From Solitalea agri (GTDB taxonomy: Bacteria; Bacteroidota; Bacteroidia; Sphingobacteriales; Sphingobacteriaceae): a stretch of 64,000 bases of DNA. The translations under genes were made by a program, and so were the position numbers. The notes beneath the pieces are model-generated. The model had not been told where the DNA came from and ran no database searches. It worked only from the letters and a program-made list of their open reading frames with translations. Positions 25,490 to 34,471 of the stretch are shown one piece after another (the stretch's first letter is position 1; each line of letters begins with the position of its first letter). The stretch is from assembly GCF_023914155.1 (NCBI RefSeq), contig NZ_JAMWYS010000003.1:173377-237376 (forward strand), given 5' to 3'.

Positions 25490-27715
25490 TTATCTATCAA
25501 TTTTATACCTAAATCCGGCATATACTCTACGACCTTCAATAGGCCCCCAAATATAAGATGCATCAAAGAAGCCGTCGTAAGGATTCGACGCCCCTACAAT
25601 GTAATTATGCTGCCGAAAGTCAAACAAATTTTCGGCGCCGAGATACATTTCAAAGTTTTTCCAATGACGGGTTAACTGCAAATTAACCATAGAATAAGGG
25701 CGAGAAGAACTACTGTAACTACTAATTTCATTGCGTTGAGCCTCATCTAAATAGGGCATCTTTTTGCTTCCAAACCATTGCCAAGTCACATTTGCATTCC
25801 ATTTACGATTAAAAGATTCATAAAATAACGAAGCAACCGTGCGGTGACGAGGCACATAAGGCTCGGTGATTCGAACTCCATCAGATTTGCGGAATACATC
25901 AAGGTATTTGTAAGCAAGCTTTAACTCTACAGGTTTTAAGATATAGTAAGAAGCTTCAACCTGAACATTGTTAGCCAATGATTCCCCGGTTAAATTTGAG
26001 AAATACACTTTGGTTGGATCCGTATCATAGTCAGGAATGATCTTATTAGCAAACTGGGTTCTGTAAAGATCCAATCCTACACTTCCTTTGCGATAGTTAA
26101 GCTCGAATTTACGGTTAATGTTAAAACCATAGTTCAACGCCTTTTCAAGTTTTAAAGGCTCTGTTATTACAATTTCACGGTTACTTACCTTGATGTTGGA
26201 GTTTTCGGCCAAAATATTCGCTGATCTGAAACCGGTTCCTGCTGAGAGTCGAACGTCGGTGTTTTTATTAAGTTCCCATTTAACATTACCTCGAGGCGTA
26301 AACACCAATTCACCATTAGCCACATCAGCACGCAGGCCCACAATAACTGAAACCGGACGTTTACCCTGACTCGTAAAGGTATTTTCGGCAAAAACACCGG
26401 GCATACTTAAGTCATTGTTGAGATAAAGATCACCAAATTGCTCCTTGATCTTATCTAGACGATAGCTGGCACCAAGATTTACTGAATTATATTTACCCAG
26501 GTTTTGATTGTAGATCAAGCGGAGATTTAAGCTTTGCTGCTGGCCGTCATCTTCTCGTAAACCATAATATCCATCCATGTTATGCAGTACATAAGTATAC
26601 TGCAAACCAAGGCTTTTATAATTGTCTGATGGCATCACAAATCCTGTGCGACCGTAAAACTCGAGACGGTTGGTAACCAATTGCTGGCCATACATGGAGT
26701 GATCTGCATGAGGCTGATCAAAGTTAAAATCCATTTGTCCGCCCTGGCGATCCTCATGCAAGTACTTAATAGAATTTTGCGAAAACAAGCCGTTACCCGA
26801 CTCATATTTCCACTTATTCAGCACGTTGACGTTTTGAAGCATTGGATTATCCAAAAATGAATCGCCGTTCTGATCCATTTTTTGCTTATAACGATCGATA
26901 TGAAACGAGAATAACGTATTGAGATCTTTCGTAACCTTAAGTGTTTTATCCACATTTAATTCGGCACGAGCAAAACCATCAACATAACCGTTTACGAAGA
27001 GGTTATCGGCACGCATTGGATCTTTCAACTCTATATTGATCATTCCGCTGATCGACTCGGGGCCAAAAATCACAGACCCGGGACCCTTAACCACATGAAT
27101 TTGATCAATTTGGGTTCCGGGAATTCCATAAAGCCCATAGGTAGAGCCAAGCCCCGTAATAGTGGGTGCGTTTTCAGTCAATAGCTGAGTATAGGCTCCA
27201 GCCAAACCTAAAACCTGCAATTCCTTGCTGCCGGTAACCCCATCACGATAAGTAACATCAACCGTTGTATTGGTTTGAAAACTTTCGCCCAGGTTGCAGC
27301 AAGCTGCTTTTTTAAGCTCTTTCGAAGTAAGGATCTCGGTTTTACGCGGTTGAATAGAAACCATTGAAGCTTCACGCTGATGCGTAATAACCACTTCATT
27401 TAACTGCTTTCCTGTTTCAATTAAAACAATGCGCAGGGGGGTATTAGAGTTTACTTTTATAGTATCAGGTTGAAAGCCCAAACATGAAACAACCAATCTT
27501 CGATCCGTAATATTAGTTGTTTTCAGGACAAATTTGCCATGGGCGTCAGACAGGGTTCCTACATTGGAGTTTATCCACACAATACTCGCTCCTGCAAGGG
27601 GAAGTTCCTTTTTGCTGGCGTTGCGCTCGAACACAGTGCCGCTTATTGTTTGTTGCGCGAAAACCTCAAACCCAAACGCAACTAAACATAAAAGAATAGC
27701 TAAAAATCTTTTCAT
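25490..27715 (-). CDS. TonB-dependent outer-membrane receptor, probably copper-related
   Basis: 741 residues. Signal peptide MKRFLAILLCLVAFGFEVFA; carboxypeptidase-D-regulatory-like domain (about 24-108: ISGTVFERNASKKELPLAGASIVWIN); plug domain with KAACCNLGESF and VVKGPGSVIFGPESISGMINI (about 115-230); then a 22-strand barrel to the C-terminus (VYAGFRYKIDR). It carries substrates across the outer membrane using TonB/ExbBD energy. The double Cys in the plug and the flanking HMA-domain and HYC_CC_PP genes point to copper or a copper chelate, an inference from context. The gap to the HMA gene is 37 nt. Confidence 0.85.
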   Translation of the reverse strand: MKRFLAILLCLVAFGFEVFAQQTISGTVFERNASKKELPLAGASIVWINSNVGTLSDAHGKFVLKTTNITDRRLVVSCLGFQPDTIKVNSNTPLRIVLIETGKQLNEVVITHQREASMVSIQPRKTEILTSKELKKAACCNLGESFQTNTTVDVTYRDGVTGSKELQVLGLAGAYTQLLTENAPTITGLGSTYGLYGIPGTQIDQIHVVKGPGSVIFGPESISGMINIELKDPMRADNLFVNGYVDGFARAELNVDKTLKVTKDLNTLFSFHIDRYKQKMDQNGDSFLDNPMLQNVNVLNKWKYESGNGLFSQNSIKYLHEDRQGGQMDFNFDQPHADHSMYGQQLVTNRLEFYGRTGFVMPSDNYKSLGLQYTYVLHNMDGYYGLREDDGQQQSLNLRLIYNQNLGKYNSVNLGASYRLDKIKEQFGDLYLNNDLSMPGVFAENTFTSQGKRPVSVIVGLRADVANGELVFTPRGNVKWELNKNTDVRLSAGTGFRSANILAENSNIKVSNREIVITEPLKLEKALNYGFNINRKFELNYRKGSVGLDLYRTQFANKIIPDYDTDPTKVYFSNLTGESLANNVQVEASYYILKPVELKLAYKYLDVFRKSDGVRITEPYVPRHRTVASLFYESFNRKWNANVTWQWFGSKKMPYLDEAQRNEISSYSSSSRPYSMVNLQLTRHWKNFEMYLGAENLFDFRQHNYIVGASNPYDGFFDASYIWGPIEGRRVYAGFRYKIDR

Positions 27716-27791
27716 TAAAAATCAAATTCTGTTTTAACAATAAAATCCAGGTAAGTCCATAAGATTACCCTAAAGTTTAAAACAGAAATGA

Positions 27792-28190
27792 TCAGATAAG
27801 AAATACTTGTGTGAGATGCCGAATAGAACAACTTCGGAGAGGAGGACTCTTTAAATTAAATGAAACGAGTGTTTCAGGCGCTAATTGTGCATCCAGCGTA
27901 AAATGGAATGCAACTAAAAACAGCTGTACCGGAAACAATTTTACCGTTTCAGCATGTGCTAATGAAAGATAACTGTCTTCAATTTTAACAATTTTAACAT
28001 CGTTACGACAGCAGTCATCCACTGGGGTACGACTATCTTTATCATCATCACCTTTGCTACAGCAACATTCAGGCTTAACAGCAATCCTTGTATCCTGTCT
28101 TGTAGTACCGCAATAATGCGTGTATACACCTACTCCTATTGTATTAAGGAGAAAGAATAAACACATTATTATGCCTACAATTTTTTTCAT
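27792..28190 (-). CDS. HYC_CC_PP-type small Cys-rich exported protein
   Basis: 132 residues from ATG 28190; the upstream extension would add 20 residues before the signal sequence MKKIVGIIMCLFFLLNTIGVGV. The conserved points of this Bacteroidota family are present: THYCG at 24-28, a CCC cluster at about 43-45, a DDCC pair near 60, and KSPPL near the C-terminus. The many cysteines plus His suggest soft-metal binding. It is the first gene of the set with the TonB receptor (76 nt downstream) and HMA protein. An exact -7 box ends 5 nt before the ATG. Confidence 0.75.
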   Translation of the reverse strand: MKKIVGIIMCLFFLLNTIGVGVYTHYCGTTRQDTRIAVKPECCCSKGDDDKDSRTPVDDCCRNDVKIVKIEDSYLSLAHAETVKLFPVQLFLVAFHFTLDAQLAPETLVSFNLKSPPLRSCSIRHLTQVFLI

Positions 28191-28195
28191 CGCCC

Positions 28196-28203
28196 CAAAA
28201 CTA
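28196..28203 (-). promoter_or_regulatory. -7 box TAGTTTTG before the HYC_CC_PP-type gene
   Basis: Exact TAnnTTTG on the minus strand, 5 nt before ATG 28190, so a leaderless transcript is likely if the box is used. Confidence 0.4.
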
Positions 28204-28336
28204 AAAATTATACAACGATAAGAAAGTAATGTTTTTGTTACTGAAAACAAGTGTTTTACGAAGGCTATTTTTCGAAATAAACAATAAAAAGAGAACCTAA
28301 CTTATACTTTATTTTTATTCTCTAAGCTGCAGATTC

Positions 28337-29629
28337 TTACCTTATTATAAAAAACATCTTTGAATTAAACCTCCTCACTCCTACCAGTTCATCATAACGT
28401 TTGCCCGGGGGTTTAAAATAAACGTAGATCGTGTACACATTATCAGTTTCGAAATGGCAGCCTTCGGTAGCGCACTCATCAGCTACTTTTTGTCCATTAG
28501 GAACAAACACATATGAATAGTCATAATAGCCTTGTTTAACCATTTGCTGGGTTTCCAAAGCGCGAGTTACTTCGTTAAAATAAAGCTTATAATCATCTTT
28601 GATCTGATAATCTGTAAGTTTTCCGAAGAGGTAATAGTCGCCCGTGGTTGAAGGTTCGGTTTTGGTTAGGGCGAAATGAACTCTTGTATAATCCGCGTCC
28701 ACCTCAGAGTCTCCTCCTCCGTCCTGGTTTCTGATAGCATAGCTTCCATTTAAGTCGACCACAGTTGAATAGGCAGTTTGTCCATAATTATCGTCTCCAA
28801 AAAGGTAAACATCCGTTCTGCTCTTTTCTTTCTGAATATCCTGGATGTGCTGCGAGAAAAACCGCAAACTTCGGGTATCGAAATTCCTAAATTCACTGCC
28901 TCCAGTAAATGTCCCCGAATCCATATCGTTATACACCAATTCATTGGTGCGAATAAAAGTTGGACGCATTCCCGAAATCACATTATCCGGTCGATCATTC
29001 TGTGTAATTACCGTTTTAATTTCGGCCATAGGGTTCGAAACATTCAATGCAGGATGCTGAATAGTGAAGTTTATCTTTTGCGTTTGATTCCGGTTCTTTA
29101 TTACGGTTCCGCGCGTTACTTCGGCTGTAATATTCACCTGCTGGCGGTTCACATAAAATCGTCGGGTTAAAACCAAATCATTCGGATCATTATTCAGGTA
29201 AACCTTTAACAGGTAGTTTCCGGGAATCAATGGCTTCATGGTATTGGATGGAAATACCAATCCATAATGCGTATACGACTGGATGGTATTAAAAGAATAT
29301 TTGTATTCGATAATCCGATCTTCGGTATAACCTTCCAAATAATCAATTGATGAAATGTTGCTGGGTTTCCAGTCGGCGGTGCAATGTACTATGGTATAGT
29401 AATAATCTTGAGTGCCTGCATTTAAATCATCAAACTGAAGCAATAACTTTTCGGAACTAACCAAGGGAATTACCGGCGCAGGCGAATCCTGGCTGGTAAC
29501 ATTATCAAACTGAACGGTTTTTATATAAGGTTTATACACCCAATCCTGATACTTTAAATCTTCATTTTGGGCGTTTACCTTAACGGAAACAAAAAACACA
29601 ATAAAAAATAAGGCTAGCTTTATTTTCAT
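28337..29629 (-). CDS. Type IX secretion system plug protein (DUF5103)
   Basis: 430 residues from ATG 29629, which gives the signal peptide MKIKLALFFIVFFVSVKVNAQ. The body matches the DUF5103/T9SS plug family: YQDWVYKPYIKTVQF near the mature N-terminus, PVIPLVSSEKLLLQFDDL, YTIVHCTADWKPSN, LEGYTEDRI, LIPGNYLLKVYL and the C-terminal VGVRRFNSK. In Flavobacterium johnsoniae the plug closes the periplasmic end of the SprA channel in one state of the translocon. Its presence agrees with the T9SS substrate encoded at 42-64 kb. The other T9SS genes are not in the window. Confidence 0.85.
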   Translation of the reverse strand: MKIKLALFFIVFFVSVKVNAQNEDLKYQDWVYKPYIKTVQFDNVTSQDSPAPVIPLVSSEKLLLQFDDLNAGTQDYYYTIVHCTADWKPSNISSIDYLEGYTEDRIIEYKYSFNTIQSYTHYGLVFPSNTMKPLIPGNYLLKVYLNNDPNDLVLTRRFYVNRQQVNITAEVTRGTVIKNRNQTQKINFTIQHPALNVSNPMAEIKTVITQNDRPDNVISGMRPTFIRTNELVYNDMDSGTFTGGSEFRNFDTRSLRFFSQHIQDIQKEKSRTDVYLFGDDNYGQTAYSTVVDLNGSYAIRNQDGGGDSEVDADYTRVHFALTKTEPSTTGDYYLFGKLTDYQIKDDYKLYFNEVTRALETQQMVKQGYYDYSYVFVPNGQKVADECATEGCHFETDNVYTIYVYFKPPGKRYDELVGVRRFNSKMFFIIR

Positions 29630-29656
29630 TACAGCAGAAATTTCAGCTAACGTAAT

Positions 29657-29686
29657 AAAAAAACCGCTATCAAACGACAACGGTTT
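29657..29686 (-). terminator. Terminator after the PhoD-fold gene
   Basis: On the minus strand AAACCG plus five further pairs (two G-U) closes on a GTTT loop and CGGTTT, followed by a T-run. It lies 32 bp after the PhoD-like stop. Confidence 0.75.
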
Positions 29687-29717
29687 CGGGTTTACTTAGG
29701 TTTGGTAATTGGTTTTA

Positions 29718-31274
29718 TTATTCGAACGTTGACTTACCGTTTGGAATACTTAACTGAACGGTTGACTTCAACTTCGACTGATTATCAACAATGATATCTT
29801 TTATGAAATTCCATTTAACATCGATTCTTTTCAATGAAATATTCATTTCCACAAACCCATGGTCTTTAAAATTGGCCATTTTAATTTGAGGATTATACGT
29901 TTTATTAAGGCAGCGAACTTCCGTTTGGATACCAGCAGAAGAGTTTTGATCAATCTGACTCGGAGTAGTTACAGACGGTAAAGTAATTTCCACAAGCTGA
30001 GCATATTTTCCTGCAGTCGGGTTATAGTCGGCTTTATTCACAGCTACTTCATTTGCTAATGCCGCTTTAAAACCGCCGTTTGTCACCACCACGTTTTTCA
30101 AACTAAAGGCTTTAATAAATTCTAAGAGTTGCGTTTTTTCGGCAGGATGATTATCCCATCGATCAATATCATTCCCGGTACCTGAATCTAAACTTGCATT
30201 ATTTATCGAGCCAAAAAGATTACTGGTTGTTAAAATCTTCCAGTTTGCGGTCGAATTATTAAGCAGCTTGGTTAGCCAATCGTAATGTATTTGTTCAATA
30301 AACGGAGCCGGTTTAACAACAGCCATTTCAGTACTTGCCACCATTCCAACTTGCTCGGTTGGATTGGTATCCATTAGTATTAAATCAAGCATCTTACCAA
30401 AACTAAATGAGCGATGAAGCTCTCCATTCTTTACCCGCACAGGCATCCACTCTAGAAAAGCCTGCTCAGCCGCTTTTTGTTTGTTATCCCAGTTAGCGGC
30501 TTGCTCCTTACTTCCTTTTAGTGATTGATCTTTCCAAATAGCGATAAAAGGCACTTTAGCATGAGTTTCCATCAGGTTATTATCCAAATGATATTGAGCA
30601 TAACGAAATCTGAAATCTTTCAAACTTGAGGGTTCGGCTGCCGGTATTTCCCGACGATCGATCAATGTTTCAGCAGTTTCGCCTTCATTAATATATCCCG
30701 AAAGCATCACCACTGCATCAACATTCTTTAACTCATTAATACGTTTGTAGGTATTGAAATAGCCCGCTGAATAATTATTTCCCTCAACAAATATCAATTT
30801 AACAGGCTCTTGGGAATCATCATCCATTAAGGTTTTAGTTATACCTATCATTGATTTTTTTCCAAAAGCCTCAAACTGATAGTAATAAGTAGTGTTTGGC
30901 AATAATCCGGTTACATCCACTTTAACAGTAAAATCCTTCAACTCATCCGTAGCTATATCACCCGACTTAACAATCTGTGAAAAAGCAGTGTCGGTAGCAA
31001 TTTTCCAATTTACCGGAAAAGCCAGTTTCCAATCGGCATTAGAAGCTTCATTTTGAGAAGGGGTTACCCTTGTCCAAATAATTACGCGATCAGACATGGG
31101 ATCACCTGATGCTACACCATGATAAAACGGAGCCAGATTTTCATTGAGTTGAAAGCCCTGATTTTTAAGATAGTCAACATAAGAGATATGCTTTATTTGA
31201 GCAAAGTTGTTTGTGAATGATGTTAAGAATACTAGCAAAAAAAAGACTAGTAAATGCTTAGATAGATGTTTCAT
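29718..31274 (-). CDS. PhoD-like phosphatase-fold protein lacking the metal ligands (probable pseudoenzyme)
   Basis: 518 residues from ATG 31274, signal peptide MKHLSKHLLVFFLLVFLTSF. The N-terminal domain is PhoD_N-like (FYHGVASGDPMSDRVIIWTRV; TGLLPNTTYYYQFEA). The following domain aligns by order to the PhoD metallophosphatase, but its ligand motifs are altered. The usual GDYIYE reads SGYINE (VVMLSGYINEGE), the WDDHE box reads IWKDQS, and the GDxH box reads NGGFK (VVVTNGGFKAAL). The DRWDNHPAEK block is preserved. The protein is thus likely exported and folded but not an active phosphodiesterase; a binding role is possible. It is single, ended by a terminator. Confidence 0.72.
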   Translation of the reverse strand: MKHLSKHLLVFFLLVFLTSFTNNFAQIKHISYVDYLKNQGFQLNENLAPFYHGVASGDPMSDRVIIWTRVTPSQNEASNADWKLAFPVNWKIATDTAFSQIVKSGDIATDELKDFTVKVDVTGLLPNTTYYYQFEAFGKKSMIGITKTLMDDDSQEPVKLIFVEGNNYSAGYFNTYKRINELKNVDAVVMLSGYINEGETAETLIDRREIPAAEPSSLKDFRFRYAQYHLDNNLMETHAKVPFIAIWKDQSLKGSKEQAANWDNKQKAAEQAFLEWMPVRVKNGELHRSFSFGKMLDLILMDTNPTEQVGMVASTEMAVVKPAPFIEQIHYDWLTKLLNNSTANWKILTTSNLFGSINNASLDSGTGNDIDRWDNHPAEKTQLLEFIKAFSLKNVVVTNGGFKAALANEVAVNKADYNPTAGKYAQLVEITLPSVTTPSQIDQNSSAGIQTEVRCLNKTYNPQIKMANFKDHGFVEMNISLKRIDVKWNFIKDIIVDNQSKLKSTVQLSIPNGKSTFE

Positions 31275-31475
31275 GAGCAAAAAATTTGCGTTGGGTTTAC
31301 ATTGCAAACTTCTCTTCTATATGTTAAGTTTAGGTTTTTAAATATTTATAATTTAGTTATCTTATTGTTAGTTATTTATAGATTATAAAGCATTTTTGTT
31401 AACAAATAGTTAAAGCCATCAAAATAAACCCCTTTAAATTCTATTTTGTATCTTAAGCATAAAATATCTGTATCT

Positions 31476-32048
31476 ATGGATGCTTTCGAAAAAATACAAG
31501 AATACTTTTCTAGCTATAGCCCACTTTCTGATGAAGCCAAGGAGGCTATAATTAAAGAGGCTGAATACAAAGAATATCCACCCAAAACAGTCTTATTGTC
31601 TGAAGGACAAGTTGAAAAACAACTCTATTTTTTAAACAAAGGTTTAGTAAGAGGCTGCTTTAATATGGTTGATAGAGCAATTACTCTTTGGATTTGTTAT
31701 GAACCTGGCCCTTTTGGTAATCCTGAAAGTTTTTTTAACGAAACCCCTAGTGATATATACATTGAAACCGTTGAACCATCACAAATATTAACAATATCTT
31801 ACCAAAGATGGCATGAGTTATTGGATCAATTCCCAGAAATTGAAAGAGCAAGTCGAATGATCAGTCAATCGAATGTTCAGCGATTATATCAGAGAATTAT
31901 GATTTTACACTATGGAACCCCTGAGGAAAAATATAAATATCTATTAGAAAATGAGCCTCAGATTATACAGCGAACCCCACTAAAGTTTATTGCTACCTAC
32001 TTAAACATCACTCCTGAAACGCTCAGCCGTATCAGAGCAAAAATCTAA
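31476..32048 (+). CDS. Crp/Fnr-family transcriptional regulator
   Basis: 190 residues from ATG 31476. The cyclic-nucleotide-binding-like domain occupies about 20-120 (YPPKTVLLSEGQVEKQLYFLNKGLVRG; ILTISYQRWHELL). The C-terminal helix-turn-helix is LKFIATYLNITPETLSRIRAK. No cysteine cluster for Fe-S is visible, so it is not an FNR-type oxygen sensor; this short form is common in Bacteroidota and its ligand is usually unknown. It is divergent from the PhoD-like gene across a 201-bp AT-rich gap without a clear box. Confidence 0.87.
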   Translation: MDAFEKIQEYFSSYSPLSDEAKEAIIKEAEYKEYPPKTVLLSEGQVEKQLYFLNKGLVRGCFNMVDRAITLWICYEPGPFGNPESFFNETPSDIYIETVEPSQILTISYQRWHELLDQFPEIERASRMISQSNVQRLYQRIMILHYGTPEEKYKYLLENEPQIIQRTPLKFIATYLNITPETLSRIRAKI

Positions 32049-32137
32049 AATCAGGCAATAGCAATTCTCAATAAATGACTTAAATCATTTATTAAAAATC
32101 TAATAGCCAATAACTTTGTCTCATCAACAATGAGCAT

Positions 32138-32284
32138 ATGAGGCAACTTCGTAAATTTTTGAACAAGTATTCCGCTCTATTTATTTGCATCATTCTATTA
32201 ATCTTTATAGTTCACCGAATGATACAGCACCGCTCCATATTACAAGGTGGTGGTACTCCAATTGTAGAATCAATAAAACATTGA
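32138..32284 (+). CDS. Small single-helix membrane protein, unknown
   Basis: 48 residues. The N-terminus MRQLRKFLNKYS is basic, then one hydrophobic helix (ALFICIILLIFIVHRMI) and a short tail with QGGGTP. The start lies 90 nt after the Crp/Fnr stop. No family is recognised and the ORF is short, but the basic-then-hydrophobic layout and the terminator 31 bp downstream make it a credible gene. A chance ORF remains possible. Confidence 0.4.
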   Translation: MRQLRKFLNKYSALFICIILLIFIVHRMIQHRSILQGGGTPIVESIKH

Positions 32285-32314
32285 TATAACTCGTAAAAGA
32301 GTAGATTAGCTGGG

Positions 32315-32348
32315 AATCTCTGTTGGCTTGGGCTGGCAGGGATTTTTT
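32315..32348 (+). terminator. Terminator after the crp-like/48-aa genes
   Basis: Stem 32315-32322 with 32337-32344 (one G-U pair), extended by two G-U pairs, then a six-T run on the plus strand. Confidence 0.55.
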
Positions 32349-32366
32349 ATTGTTTTAATGAAGACA

Positions 32367-32397
32367 AAATAGCCCTTGCTTTAATCAAGGGCTATTT
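32367..32397 (-). terminator. Terminator after the ABC-F gene
   Basis: 12-bp arms AAATAGCCCTTG (32367-32378) and complement (32386-32397), 7-nt loop, T-rich on the minus strand, 31 bp past the ABC-F stop. Confidence 0.75.
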
Positions 32398-32427
32398 GTC
32401 TATTCAGTCTGACAATTGAGCAAATTA

Positions 32428-34350
32428 TCAGGCTTCCAGTTCCATTATTTTTTCAGCCATAACTTCCCACTCATTTTGAGCAGAAGAAAGTTGGGCTTTT
32501 ACTTTCTCATAGGAAGCATTGACCTCATTCAATTTTTTACTATCAGAAAACACTTCTTCTTTGGCCATTTCAGCTTCAAAATTCTTTTTCTGGTTTTCAA
32601 GATCCGAAACTAAGTTTTCCAATCGCTCAAGCTCCTGATTCAGTTTTTTAAGCTCTTTTGATCTTTCTTTACTCTCCGAACGATTATCTTGCTTCTCAAC
32701 CTTAGGTTGTTCAACTTGTTTTTTCGGCTCTTGTGGAGCTTTTGATTGCTCTTTCAACCGTTTATCCTGCCATTCTTCATATTCATGGTAAATGCCCGGA
32801 TATTCCTTTATTTCTTTGTTTTCAATGAACCATATTTTATTGGCCACATTCTCGATCAGGTAACGATCGTGTGAAACCAGAATAAATGTTCCTTCATATT
32901 GTTGTAGCGCCTGAATAAGAATATTAACCGACTGAATATCCAAGTGATTGGTAGGCTCATCCAAAATCAGGAAGTTGGCATCAGAAGTTAAAGTTTTGGC
33001 AAGTGCTACCCTTGATTTTTCACCTCCTGATAAAACCTTGATTTTTTTAAATACATCATCACCTGTAAATAAGAAACATCCCAGCAATGAGCGTAGTTCC
33101 GTATCAGTACGTGTTGGAGCAAATGCCTGGAGCTCTTCAAGAATAGTATTCTCCAAATGCAGCGATTCTAATTGATGTTGAGCAAAAAATGATTGGAAAA
33201 CATTATGCCCCCTGTTAATTTCACCTTCCGCTTTATCGGTTCCTGCCACAAGGCGAAGTAAGGTTGATTTTCCTTTACCGTTGGCTCCAATCAAGGCAAT
33301 TTTATCGCCTTTTTCAATATCTCCATCGGTATTCTTAAGCAGCTCTAGTCCCGGATATGCTTTTGAAATATTTCTTAACTGTACAACGCTTCTGCCTGAA
33401 GGACGAGAAAAGCTGAAACGGAAAGAAACCGATGGATTATCATCGTCAACATCAGAAACACGTTCCATTTTGTCCAAAGCTTTAATACGTGATTGCGCCA
33501 TTTTAGCTTTAGATGCTTTAGCCCTGAAACGTTCAATTAAACGTTCCTCCTCTTTTATTTTTTGTTGCTGGTTCTTAAACTGACCGCGTTGAATTTCTTC
33601 ACGCAGCGCTTTTTCTTCAAGATAGAAACTGTAGTTACCGGCATATTGAATTAATTGTCCTCCTTTAGACTCAACGATTTTTTGAACAGTTCGATCAAGG
33701 AAATATCGATCGTGGGAAACAATGATGTAGGCTCCTTCAAAACTTGTCAAATAATTCTCCAACCATTTAATAGATGGTAAGTCCATGTGGTTGGTAGGCT
33801 CATCGAGTAATAACAGATCTGGTTGTTGTAGAAGGATTTTGGCAAGCATTACACGCATACGCCATCCTCCCGAAAATTCTTTCAATGGTCGAACTGAATC
33901 TTCAGCACTGAAACCTAAACCAGCTAAAATTTGCTCAGCTTTATACTGAATATTATAGCCATCGAGATTTTCAAACTCGTGCTGCTTATCACTTAACTTA
34001 TGAAGCAAGTCATCAGAATAATCGTTTTCGAGTTTTTTAAGTAATATCTCAATTTCATCATGTAATTGGTTTTGGCGCTCAAAAGCCTCCATTGCCACGT
34101 GCAAAATGCTAAAGTCAGAATGAACAGAAAGTAAATCCTGGTTCAGATAACCTATTTTAAGGTCTTTGGATTTAGATAAGGTTCCACTTGTTGGTTTGTA
34201 ATCCCCTACCAGCAATTTTAACAAGGTGGTTTTACCGGTTCCGTTGGCACCAATCAATCCAATTTTCTCTCCCGGTTTAATATGCCAGCTCGCTTCATCA
34301 TACAATGCTCTGGCTCCAAATTCAAACGTAATATCGTTCAGTGCAATCAT
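32428..34350 (-). CDS. ABC-F family ATP-binding protein (Uup/EttA-like translation or resistance factor)
   Basis: 640 residues from ATG 34350; the TTG nine bases upstream is less likely. Two nucleotide-binding domains: Walker [10 protein letters not shown] with signature FSGGWRMR, and GANGKGKST with signature LSGGEKSR. A linker rich in Arg/Lys/Gln (about 240-300) is the P-site tRNA interaction motif. There are no transmembrane helices. The C-terminal tail of about 90 residues is a charged coiled coil ([17 protein letters not shown], then a long heptad helix), as in Uup. These proteins act on ribosomes or in DNA repair (Uup). Divergent from pyrD. Confidence 0.9.
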   Translation of the reverse strand: MIALNDITFEFGARALYDEASWHIKPGEKIGLIGANGTGKTTLLKLLVGDYKPTSGTLSKSKDLKIGYLNQDLLSVHSDFSILHVAMEAFERQNQLHDEIEILLKKLENDYSDDLLHKLSDKQHEFENLDGYNIQYKAEQILAGLGFSAEDSVRPLKEFSGGWRMRVMLAKILLQQPDLLLLDEPTNHMDLPSIKWLENYLTSFEGAYIIVSHDRYFLDRTVQKIVESKGGQLIQYAGNYSFYLEEKALREEIQRGQFKNQQQKIKEEERLIERFRAKASKAKMAQSRIKALDKMERVSDVDDDNPSVSFRFSFSRPSGRSVVQLRNISKAYPGLELLKNTDGDIEKGDKIALIGANGKGKSTLLRLVAGTDKAEGEINRGHNVFQSFFAQHQLESLHLENTILEELQAFAPTRTDTELRSLLGCFLFTGDDVFKKIKVLSGGEKSRVALAKTLTSDANFLILDEPTNHLDIQSVNILIQALQQYEGTFILVSHDRYLIENVANKIWFIENKEIKEYPGIYHEYEEWQDKRLKEQSKAPQEPKKQVEQPKVEKQDNRSESKERSKELKKLNQELERLENLVSDLENQKKNFEAEMAKEEVFSDSKKLNEVNASYEKVKAQLSSAQNEWEVMAEKIMELEA

Positions 34351-34356
34351 CGGGCG

Positions 34357-34364
34357 CAAAGATA
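34357..34364 (-). promoter_or_regulatory. -7 box TATCTTTG before the ABC-F gene
   Basis: Exact TAnnTTTG then CGCCCG on the minus strand, 6 nt before ATG 34350. If used, the mRNA is leaderless or nearly so. Confidence 0.45.
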
Positions 34365-34459
34365 GGGCAATACAATTTGAAAATCAGGAATTTTGGAAAT
34401 TTTGGCAACCAAAAAACATATTCTCTCTTGTAATTATTCGCTCATTCTCTTACCGTGCT

Positions 34460-34467
34460 TATATTTG
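34460..34467 (+). promoter_or_regulatory. -7 box TATATTTG before pyrD
   Basis: Exact TAnnTTTG, then CGCC, then the ATG at 34472. The gap of 4 nt implies a leaderless transcript. Confidence 0.45.
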
Positions 34468-34471
34468 CGCC

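Noticed and set aside
31275..31475. A strong promoter for the Crp/Fnr-type gene
   Set aside because: The best candidate (TATTTTG near 31442) lacks one base of TAnnTTTG; not listed as a feature.
34226..34471. An N-terminal extension of pyrD from 34226
   Set aside because: This part is antisense to the ABC-F gene; the ATG at 34472 begins the conserved protein and follows a -7 box.
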